Below are positions 6,005-9,140 of a stretch of DNA of 9,140 nt, piece after piece; within the stretch, counting starts at the first letter, position 1, and each line of letters opens with the position of its first letter. Position numbers and translations under genes: made by a program. Source of the stretch: Thermosulfurimonas sp. (lineage in GTDB: Bacteria > Desulfobacterota > Thermodesulfobacteria > Thermodesulfobacteriales > Thermodesulfobacteriaceae). Location of the stretch: NCBI GenBank assembly GCA_015487645.1, contig WFPH01000132.1, positions 1-9,140 on the forward strand, given 5' to 3'. The notes under the pieces are model-generated. The model was not told where the DNA came from. It saw only the letters and a list, made by a program, of their open reading frames with translations, and made no database searches.

Positions 6005-6807
6005 GATCTCTCGGCCGCCGAAACCAGGTCTTTCACGAAGCGCTTTACCTTTTCAGGAGCCCGAGAACCCTCAGCCTCCACGATCTTTACCAGAGCGCTA
6101 CCCACCACGATGGCCTCGGCGTGCGGGGCCAGCATCTTCACCTGCTCTGGCCGGGCGATGCCGAAGCCCACCGCCACCGGCACCGGCGAAACTTCCCGGC
6201 AGAGGTCAAGCCTCAGGGCTAGATCCTCGGGCAATCGGTCCCGTGCTCCTGTAATCCCGGTGACCGAAACGTAATATAGGAATCCCGTAGAAACCTGAGC
6301 AATCCTCTCAAGCCTTTCCGCCGGGGTGGTGGGAGCCACGAGCATGACGCTGGCCAGCCCCCGCCGGCGGGCCTCCCGGAGCCAGGGGCGAGCCTCCTCT
6401 AGGGGGAGGTCCGGGATGATGGCCCCGCAGAGCCCGGCCTCCCGGGCCTCGCGGGCAAAACGCTTAAGCCCGAAACGGAAAAAGGGGTTGTAGTAACCCA
6501 TAACCACGATGGGCAGAGGGTAGTCTTCGGCGTAAAGCCCGGCCACGAACTCAAGAAAGTCCTCGAGGGAGGGCTGGTGGCGCAAAGCCCTCTGGGTGGC
6601 GGCTTGAATGGTAGGACCATCGGCCAGCGGATCCGAGAAGGGGAATCCCAGTTCCACCACGCTGGCCCCGGCCTCGGCCAGCGCCCAGAGGAGGGCCCTG
6701 GTGGTCTCGAGATCTGGATCCCAGGCGCAGAGATACGGGATCAAGGCCGCGCGCGCCTTCCGATTGGCTTCTTCTATAGCCTGTCTGACCTTTTCGGCTC
6801 CGGTCAT
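6001..6807 (-). CDS. trpA: Tryptophan synthase alpha subunit
   Basis: 268-residue TIM-barrel subunit that cleaves indole-3-glycerol phosphate to indole and glyceraldehyde-3-phosphate, passing indole to TrpB through the shared tunnel. The catalytic acids are Glu52 (VELGFPFSDP) and Asp63 (LADGPTIQ), with the usual spacing of eleven. The YYVSVTGITGAR loop and the phosphate-binding GFGI and GSALVK stretches are intact. One oddity is that the early strand normally ending in Gly-Asp-Pro reads CAWDPD, with Trp29 in place of the well-conserved glycine; the codon is TGG. The ATG at 6807 overlaps the trpB stop as ATGA. The pair is therefore coupled for balanced synthesis of the alpha2-beta2 complex. 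Confidence 0.97.
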   Translation of the reverse strand: MTGAEKVRQAIEEANRKARAALIPYLCAWDPDLETTRALLWALAEAGASVVELGFPFSDPLADGPTIQAATQRALRHQPSLEDFLEFVAGLYAEDYPLPIVVMGYYNPFFRFGLKRFAREAREAGLCGAIIPDLPLEEARPWLREARRRGLASVMLVAPTTPAERLERIAQVSTGFLYYVSVTGITGARDRLPEDLALRLDLCREVSPVPVAVGFGIARPEQVKMLAPHAEAIVVGSALVKIVEAEGSRAPEKVKRFVKDLVSAAERS

Positions 6808-7997
6808 GCTGTTTTCCCGGAAAGATAATCTCTCACCGCCGCCACGTCTTTGTCCCCGCGGCCAGAGAGGTTCACCACCACGATGGTGTCCCGCGGGAGA
6901 CGGTCGGCGATCTTCACCAGGTAGGCCACGGCGTGGGCGCTTTCAAGGGCCGGGATGATGCCCTCGGTCTCGGAGAGGAGACGGAAGGCCGAAAGGGCCT
7001 CCTCGTCGTCCACCGCCACGTACTCCGCTCGGCCGCATTCCTTGAGAAAGGCGTGCTCCGGCCCCACGCCCGGATAATCCAACCCTGGGGCAATGGAGTG
7101 CGCCCCCTTGATCTGACCCACCCGGTCCTGAAGGAGATAGGTCATCATGCCGTGGAGCACCCCAGGTTCCCCCACGGTGAGGGTAGCCGAATGTCTGTCC
7201 GACTCTAACCCCTGCCCCGCAGCTTCCACCCCCACCAGCTTCACCACCTGATCCCGGACAAAGGGGTAGAAGATCCCCATGGCATTTGAGCCCCCACCCA
7301 CACAGGCGATAACCATGTCCGGCAGGCGCCCCTCGAGCTTAAGGATCTGGCGCCTGGCCTCCCGACCGATCACACTCTGAAAATCCCGGACTATCATGGG
7401 ATAGGGATGGGGCCCCACCACGGAACCGATCACGTAGAAGGTGGTCTCCACGTTGGTCACCCAGTCCCGGATAGCCTCGTTGATGGCGTCCTTGAGGGTC
7501 TGGGTTCCGGATTCCACCGGGATCACCTTGGCCCCGAGAAGTTCCATGCGAAAGACGTTCATGGCCTGGCGCACGGTGTCCTTGGCGCCCATGTAAACCA
7601 CGCACTCCAGCCCCAAGAGCGCCGCCGCGGTAGCCGTGGCCACTCCATGCTGCCCGGCTCCGGTCTCCGCGATGATGCGGCGTTTGCCCATACGCCTGGC
7701 CAGCAGCACCTGCCCCAGGGTGTTATTGATCTTGTGAGCTCCGGTGTGGAGAAGATCCTCCCGCTTGAGGTAGATCCGGAGATGCCCTCCTAGGGCTTCC
7801 GAGAGTCGGCGGGCCGGATAAAGCGGCGTGGGACGCCCGGCGTACTCCCGAAGATACCAGGCAAGTTCCCTGCGAAAACCCGAATCCCTCTTCAGGCGGC
7901 GGTAAGCCTCCTCAAGCTCGGCCAAAGCCGGCATGAGGGTCTCGGGCACGAAACGACCACCAAAAGGCCCGAATTTCCCTTGTTTGTTGGGTAACAT
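6804..7997 (-). CDS. trpB: Tryptophan synthase beta subunit
   Basis: 397-residue PLP enzyme condensing indole with serine to give tryptophan. The sequence starts in the family-typical way (GKFGPFGGRFVPETLMPAL). Lys89 in HTGAHKINN binds PLP, Glu111 in ETGAGQHG is the catalytic acid, and GGGSNA at 234-239 binds the cofactor phosphate. The TEGIIPALESAHA and VVNLSGRGDKD segments are also intact. It is the standard TrpB1 type that pairs with TrpA, as shown by the adjacent coupled trpA, not the stand-alone TrpB2. I chose the ATG at 7997. An in-frame TTG at 8033 would add 12 residues, but its GAAGG lies immediately against the start with no spacing. The ribosome site of the ATG (AAGAAAG) is weak. 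Confidence 0.96.
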   Translation of the reverse strand: MLPNKQGKFGPFGGRFVPETLMPALAELEEAYRRLKRDSGFRRELAWYLREYAGRPTPLYPARRLSEALGGHLRIYLKREDLLHTGAHKINNTLGQVLLARRMGKRRIIAETGAGQHGVATATAAALLGLECVVYMGAKDTVRQAMNVFRMELLGAKVIPVESGTQTLKDAINEAIRDWVTNVETTFYVIGSVVGPHPYPMIVRDFQSVIGREARRQILKLEGRLPDMVIACVGGGSNAMGIFYPFVRDQVVKLVGVEAAGQGLESDRHSATLTVGEPGVLHGMMTYLLQDRVGQIKGAHSIAPGLDYPGVGPEHAFLKECGRAEYVAVDDEEALSAFRLLSETEGIIPALESAHAVAYLVKIADRLPRDTIVVVNLSGRGDKDVAAVRDYLSGKTA

Positions 7998-8036
7998 AAA
8001 GGCTTTCTTACCCGGTTTTTGATCCCGTTGCAACCT

Positions 8037-8711
8037 TCAAGCCAGCAGCACGGCCACGATCCCGGTAAGGAAGATGCCATCGAAGGTACCGGCCCCTCCG
8101 ATAGAGGCCACCGGAGTACGAAGTCTTGGAATATCTTTTAGATGGAGGAGATCCGCTCCGATAAGAGTTCCCAGAGTTCCGGAAATATAAGCCACCACCG
8201 GGGCCTTGGAAGGGGCCACCAACACCGCGAAGAGAGCCGCCAGGATAGGCGGAATGAGAAAGGGGACGCCGATCCCCACTCCCGGAATCGGCCGGGCCAG
8301 GCGGTAGGTTACATAAGTCAAAAGGGTTGTTCCCAGCACGGGCTCCAGGGAAAGGCCGTTTTTTACCCAGAGGTAGAGGGAAAGGAGGACCGGAATCAGC
8401 CCTCCCCCGACATTCAGGGCGATCACGGTGTAGGCTTCTTCTGAAAGACGCGGGACCACATAGGGTACACCGAAGAAGCGCACCAGGGTTTCCTCCAGGG
8501 GGTCCGTTTCCCGGCGGACCCGGGCCAGAGGCAGATTTACGTGACTTCCCAAGAGGGAAGCCAGGAGAAAAAGAAAGATTTGGTTCGGGGAAAGGCCGAT
8601 CTTTCCCGCGGCCACCGTAATAAGACCGATATGAATGAAGAGGAAAAGAAGCCCCAGAAGAAAGAACAGTAAGACCAGGAAGAAAAAGCCAAACGGACTA
8701 AAGATAATCAT
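8037..8711 (-). CDS. DUF1614-type polytopic membrane protein of unknown function
   Basis: 224-residue inner-membrane protein. By eye there are about seven hydrophobic segments: roughly 7-35, 44-62, 94-116, 123-140, 148-168, 173-190 and 208-224. The loop at about 63-92 is rich in charged residues. The conserved-looking parts are VGGGLIPVLLSLYL, the RPIPGVGIGVPF stretch and the closing ASIGGAGTFDGIF. These resemble the DUF1614 family known from archaea and delta-proteobacteria-like lineages; no activity is established for it. The ATG at 8711 shares a base with the stop of the small upstream gene (TGATG), and AGAGG lies seven bases before it. Because it sits between that small protein and trpB with under 40 bases to trpB, it is probably cotranscribed. 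That position does not reveal a function. Confidence 0.8.
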   Translation of the reverse strand: MIIFSPFGFFFLVLLFFLLGLLFLFIHIGLITVAAGKIGLSPNQIFLFLLASLLGSHVNLPLARVRRETDPLEETLVRFFGVPYVVPRLSEEAYTVIALNVGGGLIPVLLSLYLWVKNGLSLEPVLGTTLLTYVTYRLARPIPGVGIGVPFLIPPILAALFAVLVAPSKAPVVAYISGTLGTLIGADLLHLKDIPRLRTPVASIGGAGTFDGIFLTGIVAVLLA

Positions 8712-9031
8712 CAGAGTTCCTCTATCCGGTATCCCCGGGCTAAAAGCTCCCGAACGAGGGCCTCTTCGTCCGGAACCCGTTCAAAGAGATCCGGCGGCCG
8801 GGTCTCCGGTATGCCGAAGCTTGCCAGAGAGCGAAGACAGATGCAGGCCCGGCCTCCGTCTAATACAAACTGGCGGAAATAAGGGAAAAGACCCGGCTCG
8901 CAACGGAGACACCGGGTAACCCCGGCGCCCTTAACTAAAAGGACGTAGCCGGATTTGTCCTGGGGAAGCTCCCGAAGTCTTTCTACAAACCTCTCCCAGG
9001 ACTCAGGGTGTTCAAGAACGAAAAGCCTCAC
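8711..9031 (-). CDS. Small four-cysteine protein, possibly DsrE-like fold
   Basis: 106-residue soluble protein I do not recognise with certainty. The second half resembles the end of DsrE/DsrF/YchN-type proteins: a hydrophobic strand, then a cysteine with Ser-Leu and Gly (CICLRSLASFGI), an acidic loop, and a last helix ending in a short strand (ALVRELLARGYRIEEL). DsrE-fold proteins take part in sulfur-relay reactions, and several use a cysteine at about this place. It also has Cys41-x2-Cys44 and Cys63-x-Cys65, which could bind a metal or form disulfides. No signal peptide or membrane segment is present. The start is GTG at 9031, overlapping the previous stop as GTGA, with GGAGG four bases upstream. 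It is coupled to the DUF1614 gene downstream. The family call is inference. Confidence 0.6.
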   Translation of the reverse strand: MRLFVLEHPESWERFVERLRELPQDKSGYVLLVKGAGVTRCLRCEPGLFPYFRQFVLDGGRACICLRSLASFGIPETRPPDLFERVPDEEALVRELLARGYRIEEL

Positions 9032-9140
9032 GAAGCCTCCGTAAGTTTCCGGACCAGAGCCTCCGGAGAGAGGTTCTCCCGCCTTCCGGTGGCCCTCTCC
9101 TTGAGTTCCACTTCGCCGGTCTCCCGGAATCTCCGGCCCA
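9028..9140 (-). CDS. proS: C-terminal end of prolyl-tRNA synthetase (partial, runs off the right edge)
   Basis: The open frame enters from the right edge and gives 36 residues before TGA at 9030-9028. Its pattern is G-R-R-F-R-E-T-G-E-V-E-L-K-E-R-A-T-G, then a short charged helix ending in LTEAS. A strand with Glu-Leu-Lys, an Arg-x-Thr-Gly turn and a final amphipathic helix is how the anticodon-binding domain of bacterial prolyl-tRNA synthetases ends. That enzyme charges tRNA-Pro in the cytoplasm. Only the tail is visible, with no catalytic motif, so another class II synthetase with the same C-terminal fold is possible. Its stop overlaps the GTG of the small cysteine protein gene. Confidence 0.65.
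   Translation of the reverse strand, partial: GRRFRETGEVELKERATGRRENLSPEALVRKLTEAS

Noticed and set aside
5216..6274. Long plus-strand open frame of 352 codons opposite aroB and trpA
   Set aside because: It lies antisense to two clearly conserved genes, has no recognisable domain, and its composition is that expected from the complement of GC-rich coding DNA.
7998..8033. Longer trpB start at TTG 8033
   Set aside because: The only purine-rich site abuts the TTG without spacing, and TrpB proteins normally begin close to the KFGPFGG segment, which the ATG at 7997 provides.
7998..8036. Possible trp attenuator or operator before trpB
   Set aside because: The gap is under 40 bases, has no leader peptide with Trp codons and no terminator-type hairpin; the 8-base palindrome GTTGCAAC (8027-8034) alone is too weak to call.

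Overview
The window holds a single directional gene cluster. Every supported gene is on the minus strand, so transcription runs from position 9140 towards position 1. Base composition is moderately GC-rich by eye. The proteins are compact and rich in Lys, Glu, Arg and Leu. Two exported envelope proteins carry cleavable signal peptides, and DapF and a SurA/PpiC-type isomerase are present. Together these suggest a Gram-negative, probably thermophilic bacterium. Thermodesulfobacteriota or a related deep-branching sulfur-metabolising lineage is my best guess. This is inference from protein style and gene content, not a database result.

Right part (9140 to about 8037): the last 36 codons of what looks like prolyl-tRNA synthetase run into a small four-cysteine protein of DsrE-like appearance. 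That gene runs into a DUF1614-type polytopic membrane protein. The junctions are stop/start overlaps (GTGA, then TGATG), so the three are probably translationally coupled.

Middle part (about 8033 to 4073): a biosynthetic block of trpB, trpA, aroB and dapF. It covers the last step of tryptophan synthesis (both subunits), the second step of the shikimate pathway and the epimerase that makes meso-diaminopimelate for peptidoglycan and lysine. trpB/trpA and trpA/aroB overlap by ATGA; dapF follows aroB after about 30 bases. No other trp gene is in the window.

Left part (about 4063 to 45): after a short gap holding a possible extended -10 promoter and a strong ribosome binding site come four tightly packed genes. 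They are an exported parvulin-type peptidyl-prolyl isomerase, a DEDDy RNase H-fold exonuclease, a diadenylate cyclase (DisA_N domain behind an unrelated N-terminal domain) and a Do-family HtrA protease with two PDZ domains. In two cases the ribosome binding site of the next gene is embedded in the last codons of the previous one. A perfect 12-bp-stem terminator ends the run. Facing it at the very left edge is a second hairpin with a T-run oriented on the plus strand, implying a convergent gene outside the window.

Most of the window is ordinary housekeeping. The part most worth a second look is the exonuclease/diadenylate-cyclase pair placed between two periplasmic protein-quality-control genes, followed by the small cysteine protein coupled to the DUF1614 membrane protein. 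There are no tRNA or rRNA genes, CRISPR arrays, insertion sequences or obvious signs of horizontal transfer.
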